DNA of 45,685 nucleotides from Alkalihalobacillus pseudalcaliphilus (GCA_001038565.1 LFJO01000002.1:317176-362860), one strand, 5' to 3'; counted from the first letter of the stretch, positions 16,801 through 24,284 are shown. Numbers and translations: made by a program. The notes: generated by a model from the letters alone, not told the origin.

Positions 16801-19255
16801 AAGCCAACCTTTAGATATCTATGGAAATTATCCAGGAACAGTTACACAAATTCCTGTAGGTTTTTCTGGTAGAGTAAGTTGGTCTTTCGGTGGAAACGGA
16901 AATAGCATTGCACAAATACAGATTAGGAGTAGTGCAAATAGCGGAATAGAAGTCATTTTATGGAGAGCACAACTTGAGAAAGGTAATAAGGAAACTGATT
17001 GGGGACCTGCCCCTGAGGAAATGGCTAGTAGAATCACATCTGCCGAAACAGCTATCGAACAAAACGCCTACGAAATAACTCAACGTGCTACACTCACAAG
17101 TGTTAACTCTTTGACTGGTCGTATGACCACCGCAGAGGGTCGAATAAGCACGATGGCGGGTGAGATTGACTTAAGGGTGAGTCGTGATGGTATTATTTCG
17201 GCAATCAATTTAACCCCCGAAAGTGTAAAGATTGACACTAGATTGCTTGAAGTTAGCGACTTTACCAATTTGATTGATAATGGAACATTTGAGGATGACA
17301 CCACCAATCAACCACCGAAAGGTTGGAGCGTTAGTGGGGGGACAGCATTGGTCTATGATATGGCGTCATGGTCTCAAGGTAATGGTTCTTCTAAAACCCT
17401 AGCTTTACTAGCAAATGCAAATAGCAATGTAAATGTCGTCCAATTAAGAAAAATTCCAGTAAGCCAAGGAGAACAATTTCATATTGAAGGCGAATATAGG
17501 ACTCATAATTTAGTCGGCAGTGGGTCACAAACATTGGGAGTTAGGACGTACGATTTAAAGGGAGAACCCTTGGGGTGGGTGGTAGCTTTCACTACCCAAA
17601 CAAAAACCCACACTTTCACCAAAGTTGGCGGAACATATACAGTGGGTAGTGGAGTTGGATATATATCACCCCGTGTCACTTTTGGTAACAATGGGGAGAC
17701 AACAAATAGACTCTATTTTGACAACTTAGTGGTTAGAAGAAAGAATGGGGCTAATATGATTGTAAATGGTGCAATCACAGCCGACAAGATGGCAGCTAAC
17801 AGCATCACCGCAGGAAACGGAGCTATAGCAAATCTAGCAGTCTCAAGAGCCAATTTGCAACAAGCTATCATATCATCTGCATACATTGAGGATTTGGCAG
17901 TTACTAATGGAAAAATTGCTAGTCTGTCAGCAGATAAAATGACCTTCGGTACGCTCAGGGGTATTGACATTACGGCTGTTACGATTACAGGTTCAACAAT
18001 CCGCTCAGAAAGTGGCACAGATTCAACGAGAATTACAGGAGGTTATATTCGATCGGAAGGTCAGTACACAAGAAGATTCTCAAACGGAACAGCTACTTAT
18101 AACGCATTTGTGGAAAGCTATGATGGTACTTATAGAGCTGGTATTACGTCTAAGCGTGTTGGCTCAAATAATTACAACAATGTGCATCGTTGGGTAGTAT
18201 TGAATGACAAGGGAATTTCCACTCAACGAGAGGTTCATAGTAACTCCCCAGATTATAATGGTGCTCGTTTCATTGACTTTTACGCGGATGAAACCCTATC
18301 GTCGAATGTCCAAGGTTTAGGGATGCATATTTATAGTGGTCAAAATATGACGATTGAGTCGATGTATGGAATAACCATTAAGCACGCTACCGATCATATG
18401 ACTGATTTAACAAGTGGTGGGTTACGTGTCAACGCAAATGATTCAGGGCTTATCTTAAAAAGACGAACAGCATATACAGGCTCAAGCGGAAATAGTATCA
18501 CGTTTAGGTCATCTGATGACACAATTATGGGTGTCCTATCTCAGCCAAATAACAATTACAATATGCACTTACGTACACAGTTCGGTGATCATCTTATCCT
18601 TGGTTCAAGACAAGAGACTCATATCAAAGACCAAAATGGTAATGGTTGGCGTGATTTAGTTGCTAGAGCTTATAAGATTGATAGCGGTCATTCTGCATAC
18701 ATCAACGGAACTGGCTCAGGAAACACTCGTGGTGCTGGTGATATTAGTGGGACAAATAATAATGGTCAGCCTGTTTTAATGGCAAGTGGTATTAGGATTA
18801 GAAATGCAGATACGAACATGTACTTAGCAGTTGATTCCAGAGGTGAAGTTATTGTCACAGATTTATTTGGAGCAAGCGGTACTGGTTTTAGACCTATCAA
18901 AGCTTCAGTTTTCAATATAGCGTCTAGTCGTAAATTGAAAACGAATATAGAACCGTATGCCCAATCAGCTATTGATATTCTCAATGGCTTATTAGTCGTG
19001 GAGTATAACATGATAGCAGAGTTAGATAATGGAGTATTTGACCGTCATATTGGTTTCATAGCCGAGGATAGTCCTTCTGTTTCTACTGCGAGCCATGATG
19101 CTATTAATCAAAATAAAGTTGTATACCTAAATACGAAAGCCATTCAAGAGCTTTCAACAGATGTAGAAGACATTAAAGATGATGTAAGTCTATTAAAAAT
19201 CGAGAATCAGCTTTTAAAAGCTAAAATTAAACAATTAGAGGAGCGAATCGCATGA
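13811..19255 (+). CDS. tail-associated endopeptidase / tail fibre with S74 chaperone
   Basis: 1,814 aa tip protein (Tal) that contacts the cell. Residues 1-390 are the prophage endopeptidase-tail hub. About 430-510 form a fibronectin-III-like sandwich (INIWWSFNQELYVNQYELYA). A coiled coil covers about 560-680. Two jelly-roll modules, probably carbohydrate-binding, start at LEIGGRNL (about 684) and LEIGGTNL (about 914), ending in WDIQLEEGTKPTPW and LWRAQLEKGNKETDW. A third starts at NLIDNGTFED (about 1,152). A repetitive shaft with NGAITADKMAANSITAG comes next. The last ~110 residues are an S74 intramolecular chaperone (ASSRKLKTNIEPY, conserved S-K dyad) ending in a coiled coil, which cuts itself off after trimer folding. 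ATG 13811 follows AAAGGAGG. Confidence 0.93.
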   Translation: MSEIYILDRDDNLLTTINEETGLVSTRFRDELNQVASEPFVFVIDADTPNAAYVKEENQVVFRDKEGDLRLYVIKEIDDYDNDNGPETSALCLPAFIDELSNHVVEDRRFVDQTPQVAMSAAVQGTRWRAIVEGTFGTATTNFYYITSVDAIWKTRNTWGGDIKDVVLFDAQNNISARQVKLMQRLGADRGKRFENDHDIEEIQRVILSYPKTALFGRGSSLPIEDDEGNETGGHSRLIDFADVVWSVANGDPVNKPRGQKWVGSPSALSQYGYQQNGGRLHRYGIWQDSSIEDPEELLRATWEQLQSAKEPEVNYRMSVQMLESIPGHEHEKVQLGDTVRAFDREFARPIEVQARVIAIEYDLLDIEGTAVVEIGQFLSVNQPDDRLDRIEETINNNRGKWESEARPITNDRFPDIKPPAPVITDCDGLFKSINIWWSFNQELYVNQYELYASQVQGFTPSPEHLIFRGNSNGYNHAVDADQQWYYRVRALNTHGRPSDFSAEAMASTVRILTEDIMFGPELAERMRELHREADLIGENGINFENIRQEVLDRIQADAKVYTDQEIQHTENALMSELADRAKLEYVDGRFSFIEGDVDSLDKRAEDLLKKVNDNADLLAEQDGRIISVTTEIDTVKGSLSATIDTISRVEGNVNAVENTVVNLSADVGGIRTSVSTLRTDFDKLEIGGRNLASKNALDFHNPAFGSWDGYKATINTPSNGGIRIRVDQIPQIEVGRSYILSFKVKKISGSITSMAGHATGWTSLSVWRNGVNVNGWWSGGIADNPYPNDDKTYQYHVYLRFDGGSSNDDLYIQPNRSHYGIPYVAELWDIQLEEGTKPTPWRPAHEDADNRITATETTLSVLDGRIEAKAEQTEITRIDGNITGVTNRIGVLEVSSSQFTSRISSLEADFGNLEIGGTNLAIDSNSFPASGYQGVSVTRTTGISVSEWGATDATRLVISGDASGGSTIKVVKSLLTNPRPLIGQRYTGSVWIKNTGSQPLDIYGNYPGTVTQIPVGFSGRVSWSFGGNGNSIAQIQIRSSANSGIEVILWRAQLEKGNKETDWGPAPEEMASRITSAETAIEQNAYEITQRATLTSVNSLTGRMTTAEGRISTMAGEIDLRVSRDGIISAINLTPESVKIDTRLLEVSDFTNLIDNGTFEDDTTNQPPKGWSVSGGTALVYDMASWSQGNGSSKTLALLANANSNVNVVQLRKIPVSQGEQFHIEGEYRTHNLVGSGSQTLGVRTYDLKGEPLGWVVAFTTQTKTHTFTKVGGTYTVGSGVGYISPRVTFGNNGETTNRLYFDNLVVRRKNGANMIVNGAITADKMAANSITAGNGAIANLAVSRANLQQAIISSAYIEDLAVTNGKIASLSADKMTFGTLRGIDITAVTITGSTIRSESGTDSTRITGGYIRSEGQYTRRFSNGTATYNAFVESYDGTYRAGITSKRVGSNNYNNVHRWVVLNDKGISTQREVHSNSPDYNGARFIDFYADETLSSNVQGLGMHIYSGQNMTIESMYGITIKHATDHMTDLTSGGLRVNANDSGLILKRRTAYTGSSGNSITFRSSDDTIMGVLSQPNNNYNMHLRTQFGDHLILGSRQETHIKDQNGNGWRDLVARAYKIDSGHSAYINGTGSGNTRGAGDISGTNNNGQPVLMASGIRIRNADTNMYLAVDSRGEVIVTDLFGASGTGFRPIKASVFNIASSRKLKTNIEPYAQSAIDILNGLLVVEYNMIAELDNGVFDRHIGFIAEDSPSVSTASHDAINQNKVVYLNTKAIQELSTDVEDIKDDVSLLKIENQLLKAKIKQLEERIA

Positions 19256-19692
19256 TTACATTACAAAACAAAGATTTAAGACGAGCGGCAGATTTTTTAC
19301 TGAAAATTACTTTGAAAGGAAAGAAACAAATTCACCGTATGCGTGTTGTTAAAGTGCTACAGGAGCAGAATAAATCTTTTGCAGATGAAGAACTAGAGTT
19401 GATTAAATCTTTTGCGGAATTGGATGACAATGGTGAATTGGTACCAGCTGAGGGAGGTGGCTACAAGTTAATAGGAGACAGAAAGGAATTTAGAAAACAG
19501 CAGCAAGAATTGATGGATGAGGAGTATGTTATCGAGGGCAAGAACCTTGAAACAGCTCTCAAAACAGTAGAAGAAGTCATTATGGATTATAACAAAGAGC
19601 TTTCCGAATCTGATGCGGAGGCTCATTTTTTATGGGTAGAAGCGTTCGAAGAGGCAAAAGAAAATGAAGAAGAAAAAGGAGATGAAGAATAA
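19252..19692 (+). CDS. DUF1617-like phage protein
   Basis: 146 aa, acidic, mostly helical; starts inside the Tal stop (ATGA). The opening NKDLRRAADFLLKITLKGKKQIHRMRVVK and the middle EFRKQQQELMDEEYVIEGKN follow the pattern of DUF1617 proteins, found between tail fibre and lysis genes in Bacillus and Lactococcus phages. Role unknown; perhaps a minor tail or assembly protein by position. The stop overlaps the next ATG (TAATG). Confidence 0.7.
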   Translation: MITLQNKDLRRAADFLLKITLKGKKQIHRMRVVKVLQEQNKSFADEELELIKSFAELDDNGELVPAEGGGYKLIGDRKEFRKQQQELMDEEYVIEGKNLETALKTVEEVIMDYNKELSESDAEAHFLWVEAFEEAKENEEEKGDEE

Positions 19693-19934
19693 TGTCAGAA
19701 CAGATACAAGCGTTAGACTTTAGAGTGACAGGTGTAGACTTTTCGTATGGTAATGGTGATATCAGCGGTGTGCGTGTCCGTTTTAGCGTAACCGACCCAA
19801 CAGGAGAGATTAATGCCAACGGTCGAGTCTCAGCATCGATGGAAGAGTATGCGGCTAATCCTGGTCTATCTGCTTTAGCAGAGTTAGCCAAGCAAAAGTT
19901 TATTGGTCGATTAGATGGAGAGGGAGCCGAATAG
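19692..19934 (+). CDS. hypothetical phage protein
   Basis: 80 aa, beta-rich. I do not recognise a family. Visible features are DFRVTGVDFSYGNGDISGVRVRFS near the start and a helical end (GLSALAELAKQKFIG). It is coupled to the preceding DUF1617-like gene and followed by a terminator, so both likely form the end of the tail transcription block. Confidence 0.7.
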   Translation: MSEQIQALDFRVTGVDFSYGNGDISGVRVRFSVTDPTGEINANGRVSASMEEYAANPGLSALAELAKQKFIGRLDGEGAE

Positions 19935-19950
19935 GGCTCTCTTTTCTTTT
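19917..19950 (+). terminator. terminator between tail and lysis modules
   Basis: GAGCC (19924-19928) pairs with GGCTC (19935-19939), with partial pairing outside it, then CTCTTTTCTTTTT. The stop codon of the 80-aa protein is in the loop. Confidence 0.7.
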
Positions 19951-19967
19951 TATATAGGGGTGAGTCA

Positions 19968-20264
19968 ATGACTGTTGATTTAGGGGTCTTAATTGGAATT
20001 GTAGTAGGTGTGGGAGGATTAATAGTAGGGTGTCTTGGTTATTTTTTTAATCGCAATAAACAATTGAGAGAAGAAGTCCAAGCAAGTGCAAAAATTGAAA
20101 CCACACTCACTCATATTAGCAAAGGAGTAGATGATATTAGGGTTGACCAGAAAGCTAGTGAAAAGCATATGGCTATGGTGAATGAACGCTTAACTCGTGT
20201 GGAAGAGTCAACCAAGTCTGCTCATAGACGTATAGACCAAATTAAAGGAGAGATTAATAGATGA
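19968..20264 (+). CDS. membrane-anchored coiled-coil protein of the lysis module
   Basis: 98 aa: one N-terminal membrane segment (about residues 5-27, GVLIGIVVGVGGLIVGCLGYFF) and then a long coiled coil (residues 30-98). It occupies the XhlA-like position before holin and amidase and, as in that group, may assist holin function; however, XhlA itself has its membrane segment at the C terminus, so this is not a simple XhlA homologue. ATG 19968 follows GGGGTGAG. It overlaps the holin gene by four bases (ATGA). Confidence 0.75.
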   Translation: MTVDLGVLIGIVVGVGGLIVGCLGYFFNRNKQLREEVQASAKIETTLTHISKGVDDIRVDQKASEKHMAMVNERLTRVEESTKSAHRRIDQIKGEINR

Positions 20265-20485
20265 AAATTGACAAAGCAAGTATCGTGCGATTTATCGGAT
20301 TGATTGTGGCGTTGTTAGCTTATTTTGGATTAAATGTGCCAGAGGATGTGGTTGAGGGCATTACGAGTCTTGTCGTTGCTGTGTTGGCTATTTATGCGGC
20401 TTTTAAAAATAACTACATCACAGCTAAAGGTAAGAAGCAAAAAGAAGTGTTGGAAAAAGAAGGATTGACGAAGGGAGATAAATAA
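20261..20485 (+). CDS. phage holin (SPP1/XhlB type)
   Basis: 74 aa with two membrane segments (about residues 10-25 and 34-50) and a basic C-terminal tail. The motif FKNNYITAKGKKQKEVLEKEGL is characteristic of SPP1-type holins. It makes membrane lesions that let the amidase reach the wall. It overlaps the previous gene (ATGA) and the amidase start (TAATG), so the lysis genes are translationally coupled. Confidence 0.9.
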   Translation: MKIDKASIVRFIGLIVALLAYFGLNVPEDVVEGITSLVVAVLAIYAAFKNNYITAKGKKQKEVLEKEGLTKGDK

Positions 20486-21645
20486 TGGAATTTCGTAAAT
20501 TATCTAAACTACAAGATGTTAGGTCAACGTTAACTAAGCACAGCTCAAAAAAGTATGTCAATGATGGCATTAATGAAAAAACAGACATTGCCATCCATCA
20601 TTCATTGACAAAAATGGATCTTGCAGGCTCAAATGCAGAAGGGTACGCACGATATCATGTTAATTCACTAGGGTGGCCTGGTATCGGTTATCAGTTTGTT
20701 ATCGAGCGAGACGGTACAATTAAGTGGTGCCATGATTTGGGTATCCGCAGTTATCATGTCGGTAATTCTAATCGTTTTGCTGTAGGCATTTGCTTAAGTG
20801 GCGATTTCCGCACCGAAGAACCGACAGACGCACAAAAAGAATCACTACGTTTGCTTGTGTTGGCTCTCAGAAAGGATTTACCTAATTATCAGCGCACTCG
20901 TGGTCATAACGAGTTTCCTGGTTATGCTTGGAAGCAATGCCCCTTAATCAACTATGCTGGTATCATCGCAGCACCAGTACAGACTGGAGCTACTAAGCCT
21001 GCTGAGTCATTGCCAAACACGTATACAATTCAAGAGGGTGACACGTTTTGGTCTATTGCTAATGAGTTAACGGGTGTTAGTGTCAATGACCTTATCAAAG
21101 CAAATCCAGATGTAACCCCTACAAATTTACAAATCGGACAGGTCATCAAGCTTGGCGATGCTGTAAAAGTAGAGAAACCTAAACCTAAGCCAACTCCACC
21201 AAAAGCACCAACTAAATCTATCGAGCAACTTGCCCGTGAGGTTATCGATGGTAAGCATGGCACAGGTGATGTGAGACGTAAATCTTTAGGTTCTCAATTT
21301 GCAGCTGTACAAGCTCGTGTTAATCAGATGTTAGCAAATGATAAGCCTAAACCCGCCACACCACGAAAAACCGTTGCACAGCTTGCTAGAGAGGTACTAG
21401 ATAACAAATGGGGCAACAATCCACAACGGGCCCAACGCTTACAAGCTGAGGGGTATGACGCTAATGCGGTGCAAAGAGAGGTTAACCGCCTAGCAGGAAG
21501 CAGCTCTCCTAAAAAATCAGTTGACCAACTAGCTGGTGAGGTTATTCGTGGAGAGTGGGGAGTAAATCCACAACGAGCACAGCGACTTAATGCAGCGGGA
21601 TATGATGCGGCAGCGGTGCAACGTCGGGTAAATCAATTAGTATAA
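20485..21645 (+). CDS. N-acetylmuramoyl-L-alanine amidase endolysin with LysM and CW_7-like repeats
   Basis: 386 aa endolysin cutting the bond between N-acetylmuramic acid and L-alanine. Residues 30-160 are an Amidase_2 domain: zinc ligands in IAIHHS (H38/H39), RGHNEF (about H141) and the CP of WKQCPLI. A LysM domain (about 177-224; YTIQEGDTFWSIANELTG) binds glycan. After a KP-rich linker come three 40-residue repeats (about 244, 294 and 342) of CW_7 type, each with S/T-x-x-Q-L-A-x-E-V, then W/H-G and a closing V-N-x-L/M. No signal peptide, as expected with a holin. It is followed by a strong hairpin. Confidence 0.94.
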   Translation: MEFRKLSKLQDVRSTLTKHSSKKYVNDGINEKTDIAIHHSLTKMDLAGSNAEGYARYHVNSLGWPGIGYQFVIERDGTIKWCHDLGIRSYHVGNSNRFAVGICLSGDFRTEEPTDAQKESLRLLVLALRKDLPNYQRTRGHNEFPGYAWKQCPLINYAGIIAAPVQTGATKPAESLPNTYTIQEGDTFWSIANELTGVSVNDLIKANPDVTPTNLQIGQVIKLGDAVKVEKPKPKPTPPKAPTKSIEQLAREVIDGKHGTGDVRRKSLGSQFAAVQARVNQMLANDKPKPATPRKTVAQLAREVLDNKWGNNPQRAQRLQAEGYDANAVQREVNRLAGSSSPKKSVDQLAGEVIRGEWGVNPQRAQRLNAAGYDAAAVQRRVNQLV

Positions 21646-21650
21646 AAGCA

Positions 21651-21670
21651 AGCCCTCTTAGCGGAGGGCT
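21651..21670. terminator. bidirectional terminator between late operon and accessory genes
   Basis: AGCCCTC (21651-21657) pairs perfectly with GAGGGCT (21664-21670). It separates the plus-strand amidase gene from the converging minus-strand AbiTii/membrane pair and can serve both. Confidence 0.75.
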
Positions 21671-21677
21671 AATCCCT

Positions 21678-21878
21678 TTAAAACAAACCTTCAATCCAAT
21701 TAATGATGTAATTCCAAAATGAAAAAAGGAAAATGAAACTAACTATTATTGAAACCAAAAATGAGGTCAAAATGGGGTGTCTGCTTAAGAAGTTTTTTTT
21801 CTCAACTTTAGATAAACCTCTATTACCGATATGCGATTTTACAATTTTGTTATTATTACCTATTTTAATATTACTCAT
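21678..21878 (-). CDS. small membrane protein coupled to AbiTii
   Basis: 66 aa. I start it at the ATG ending at 21878, which shares eight bases (ATGAGTAA) with the end of the AbiTii gene; a longer frame exists but lacks a site. The N-terminal 16 residues IKIGNNNKIVKSHIGN form a small polar motif, followed by a basic patch, one strong membrane segment (about residues 38-61) and a short tail. The polar motif reappears at the end of the AbiTii protein (IQMGDGNQIKKSKIGS), so the two proteins probably interact. Likely the membrane effector or anchor of a two-gene phage-exclusion unit (inference). No known family recognised. Confidence 0.75.
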   Translation of the reverse strand: MSNIKIGNNNKIVKSHIGNRGLSKVEKKNFLSRHPILTSFLVSIIVSFIFLFSFWNYIINWIEGLF

Positions 21879-22557
21879 CTTTTCCTCTACTAAAGAAACT
21901 TCCGATTTTTGATTTTTTAATTTGATTCCCGTCACCCATTTGTATAGAGTTATCAAAAATGATATTTTCAACATTTAGTATTACTTGTTTTGCTTTTTGG
22001 GGATCTTCTTCTACCTGAGATGAAAGATCATAATCATCTAAGTTATCAAATTCTTTCTCAAGTTCCATTACAATGTCAACTAACTTTGATCTGACAGTTG
22101 ATTTAATATTGTCTAAAAGATTGAAAGATATTTCTATTGTCATATTTATTATTTGTATGGAGGGTTTAGAAATGTGATGTGAGAGAGAAGTAGGTATAGG
22201 GTTCCCATATGTTCCTTGAGAAGTTGTTACAATTCTATCGATAGTACCTATACTGTCAGTAATTTTTGTCGTTTTTAATTCCAGTACTTCATCATGAGAC
22301 AACAAGCTCTCTAGAGGTATATTTGAATTTGTATATTTGACATTGCCATTTAACACAAAATTTCCCACAGCTCTTCCTACTATAATTCTATATGCAGGAA
22401 ATTTATCTTTATCACTATACCCTTCTAACTCTCCTTTTATCCATTCATTTATTTTCTGGTTATTAAGACTTTCGAATATCACTTTCATTCTTAACAATAT
22501 TGTTTCTAAAGTAACTTTACCTGATACTATATCCTTCAACAATTGACTACGAGCCAT
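21871..22557 (-). CDS. AbiTii-domain protein (candidate abortive infection)
   Basis: 228 aa cytosolic protein. Residues 1-85 (SQLLKDIVSGKVTLETILLR, then NEWIKGELEGYSDKDKFPAYR) are the AbiTii domain, named from the lactococcal AbiT phage-resistance locus. The middle is beta/helical; the end carries a polar repeat (MGDGNQIKKSKIGS) shared with its coupled partner. I prefer the ATG at 22557 with GGGTGG before it; GTG 22566 is also possible. It lies opposite to the lysis genes, a common place for superinfection-exclusion genes expressed by the lysogen. Function in defence is inferred from the family. Confidence 0.8.
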   Translation of the reverse strand: MARSQLLKDIVSGKVTLETILLRMKVIFESLNNQKINEWIKGELEGYSDKDKFPAYRIIVGRAVGNFVLNGNVKYTNSNIPLESLLSHDEVLELKTTKITDSIGTIDRIVTTSQGTYGNPIPTSLSHHISKPSIQIINMTIEISFNLLDNIKSTVRSKLVDIVMELEKEFDNLDDYDLSSQVEEDPQKAKQVILNVENIIFDNSIQMGDGNQIKKSKIGSFFSRGKDE

Positions 22558-22833
22558 CACTTCCACCCTTTACATTTTATTTTTAACACCATCATTAAGA
22601 ACTAAATGTTTCTGATGACGATATACTGAGCTATTAATCCAAAATCTAAGGTCTATTTTACCATAAAAAAATTCTGAGCCATCGAGGTTCTACAAGAATT
22701 ATTGATTTTTTCATTTTGCGTTGGATAACAAAAACTTTTTTCAATACGTTGTAAATATAATGGAAGATAATCTACTGTAGGTCATTGTATCTAGTCTTAT
22801 TTTGTGTATTATTATAAAAAAGGAGGCATGACC

Positions 22834-22890
22834 ATGAAAAATTTAACTGCTCTAATAGAAGAAACAGAAATTAAGCTAAACCGACCATAA
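22834..22890 (+). CDS. possible 18-residue peptide gene
   Basis: A very short frame (MKNLTALIEETEIKLNRP) has a textbook AAAAGGAGG site seven bases before ATG 22834 and lies in the otherwise empty 345-base gap 22,558-22,902. A TATAAT at about 22757 and AT-rich DNA upstream could act as a promoter. It faces the minus-strand gene ending at 22903. The peptide is polar with no signal or membrane segment. It could be a real small peptide, a leader, or the remnant of a longer gene cut by a stop. I see nothing else clear in this gap. Confidence 0.35.
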   Translation: MKNLTALIEETEIKLNRP

Positions 22891-22902
22891 AAGGGATTGA
22901 AA

Positions 22903-23262
22903 TTAAAGTGCTGGAGTTCCTTCTAAATAACCCGCCAGATGTTCAGCCACCTTATTCTTCATCGCTTGAGGGAGCAAAACTACATCCTGCCGATACCCCC
23001 GACACACAACTAAGTATTTACAGTAGCCTTTCTCATCGCGACCTTGCTCATAAACAGTAAGACCCTTCTTATACATTTCCCTTTTAACTTTACCGATATC
23101 TATTCCAACTTTGTTTGTAACTTTTTCTAAGTAGGTTAAATACGTCAATTCAAATTTCAATTCAGCTTTTTTAAACTTTTCCATGTCTTTTTCTAGCACT
23201 TTTCTGACAAGAGGCAAGTAAATAAAAAGGTACATTAATTTGTTTTCATCTTCGTTTATCAT
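22903..23262 (-). CDS. hypothetical protein paired with YolD-like gene
   Basis: 119 aa. ATG at 23262 has GAGGTG ahead; a TTG sits one codon upstream. The opening MINEDENKLMYLFIYLPLVRKVLEKDMEKF and the RDEKGYCKYLVVCRGY section belong to a group often found beside YolD-like genes in Bacillus genomes and prophages. I do not know its function. It lies nine bases after the YolD-like gene, so both share one LexA-type promoter. Confidence 0.75.
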   Translation of the reverse strand: MINEDENKLMYLFIYLPLVRKVLEKDMEKFKKAELKFELTYLTYLEKVTNKVGIDIGKVKREMYKKGLTVYEQGRDEKGYCKYLVVCRGYRQDVVLLPQAMKNKVAEHLAGYLEGTPAL

Positions 23263-23271
23263 CAATACACC

Positions 23272-23616
23272 TCATAAAATACGTTCTGCCGCTTTTAGCT
23301 GATCGATCTTAATGGTCAACTTATCATCTTTTGTTATTAATTCAACATACGTTTCCTCATAATCGACTTTATCCGGTATGCCAATTACCTCATGATAAAA
23401 TCCACCCTGCCAGTAAGTCAGACGTATCTCCAACTCATGCTTAAGACTATCCATTATGACTAAACCTATCTCAAATAATTCTTGCTCATCCAGCTCAGGT
23501 TTAGGTACTTTTTGCGATTCAAAGTCTAATTTGTGTAAGGCCTCAATATGTTCGGGCAGCATAAAGCTTGTTGCCCACAGTTTATTTCCTCTTTTTAAAT
23601 GTACAGTGTCTGACAT
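23272..23616 (-). CDS. YolD-like protein
   Basis: 114 aa. The features RGNKLWATSFMLPEHIEAL near the start, PELDEQELFEIGLVIMDSL in the middle and ITYWQ-like LTYWQGGFYHEVIG match the YolD-like family. YolD-like proteins are often encoded with Y-family polymerases (UvrX, YqjW) and are thought to act as their partners, in place of UmuD. Here no polymerase gene is adjacent; the partner gene is an unknown 119-aa protein. Start ATG at 23616 follows AAAGGAGATGATC. An overlapping promoter and LexA box lie just upstream. Confidence 0.8.
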   Translation of the reverse strand: MSDTVHLKRGNKLWATSFMLPEHIEALHKLDFESQKVPKPELDEQELFEIGLVIMDSLKHELEIRLTYWQGGFYHEVIGIPDKVDYEETYVELITKDDKLTIKIDQLKAAERIL

Positions 23617-23637
23617 ATGATCATCTCCTTTTCAGAT

Positions 23638-23667
23638 ATTATATACAAACATGCGTTCGATTATCAA
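23638..23667 (-). promoter_or_regulatory. SOS promoter with LexA (DinR) box for the YolD operon
   Basis: Read on the minus strand: TTGATA (-35, bases 23667-23662), an 18-base spacer, TATAAT (-10, bases 23643-23638). The spacer contains CGAACGCATGTTTG (23659-23646), which matches the Bacillus consensus CGAAC-R-N-R-Y-GTTYC at all but its last base. The box would block polymerase until DNA damage removes LexA. Confidence 0.82.
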
Positions 23668-23670
23668 CTA

Positions 23671-23698
23671 GAAAAAGAACCCCTCTAAGTGAGAGGTT
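23671..23698 (-). terminator. terminator of the FtsK/replication-relaxation operon
   Basis: On the minus strand AACCTCT (23698-23692) pairs with AGAGGGGTT (23686-23678), with one extra G, followed by CTTTTTC. It separates this operon from the YolD promoter. Confidence 0.75.
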
Positions 23699-24284
23699 AA
23701 TTTAAAACGGCTTCTCTCGTGTGAAAAATTCTAAACGGTTTCCCTGTTACATTATAATTTCCCTCACCAATGACCCACACATAAGGAAACATAATTTTAT
23801 CCTTTGGCTGCCAATCAGCTTTATGCCATTCCTTGCTCTCGTAAAAAAGCTCATAACGACTCAATTTTTTATCAAACACTTTTTTACTATAGATGTTACG
23901 TTGTACCTCAATATAAAACGGAGCCTTACGCCATATGCAAAAGATGTCAGGCTCAACCGTGCCTTTGTTGGATAGTTTTGGCTCAACCTCAAACCTTTGT
24001 GGTTTCTCCACGTCGCACAGTTTTTTGTACACATCAACTATCGCTAAAAAATGAGATATCTTAGCACTGTCATTTTTGACGTTTGTGTCCTGGTGCAAGT
24101 ATAGGTATTGCTTTTGGTCGGTAATCGCCTTGATATGTCCATCACGCCTTAATCTTTTTAAGACAGCGTTACATGACTTAATGGCTTGTTTTAATCCGAC
24201 AAAGTGCAACTGACAAATATCATCACGTCTCATAACTCTAAACTTAATCAAATCATCGAGTATCGCTTTATCTCGTTTTTTCAT
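23697..24284 (-). CDS. replication-relaxation family protein
   Basis: 195 aa. The first half is a winged-helix domain (KRDKAILDDLIKFRVMRRDDICQLHF, helix pair around LKRLRRDGHIKAI). The second half has a nuclease-like VEPDIFCIWRKAPFYIEVQ, with D, E and Q in the order of PD-(D/E)XK enzymes. Family members, found in Gram-positive plasmids, phages and conjugative elements, are thought to start replication or relax DNA; chemistry has not been shown. Its start overlaps the FtsK-like gene by 17 bases, so it belongs to that operon. Confidence 0.82.
   Translation of the reverse strand: MKKRDKAILDDLIKFRVMRRDDICQLHFVGLKQAIKSCNAVLKRLRRDGHIKAITDQKQYLYLHQDTNVKNDSAKISHFLAIVDVYKKLCDVEKPQRFEVEPKLSNKGTVEPDIFCIWRKAPFYIEVQRNIYSKKVFDKKLSRYELFYESKEWHKADWQPKDKIMFPYVWVIGEGNYNVTGKPFRIFHTREAVLN

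Noticed and set aside
15493-18018. Minus-strand frames opposite the tail fibre gene
   Set aside because: Low-complexity serine-rich shadow translations of a repetitive gene.
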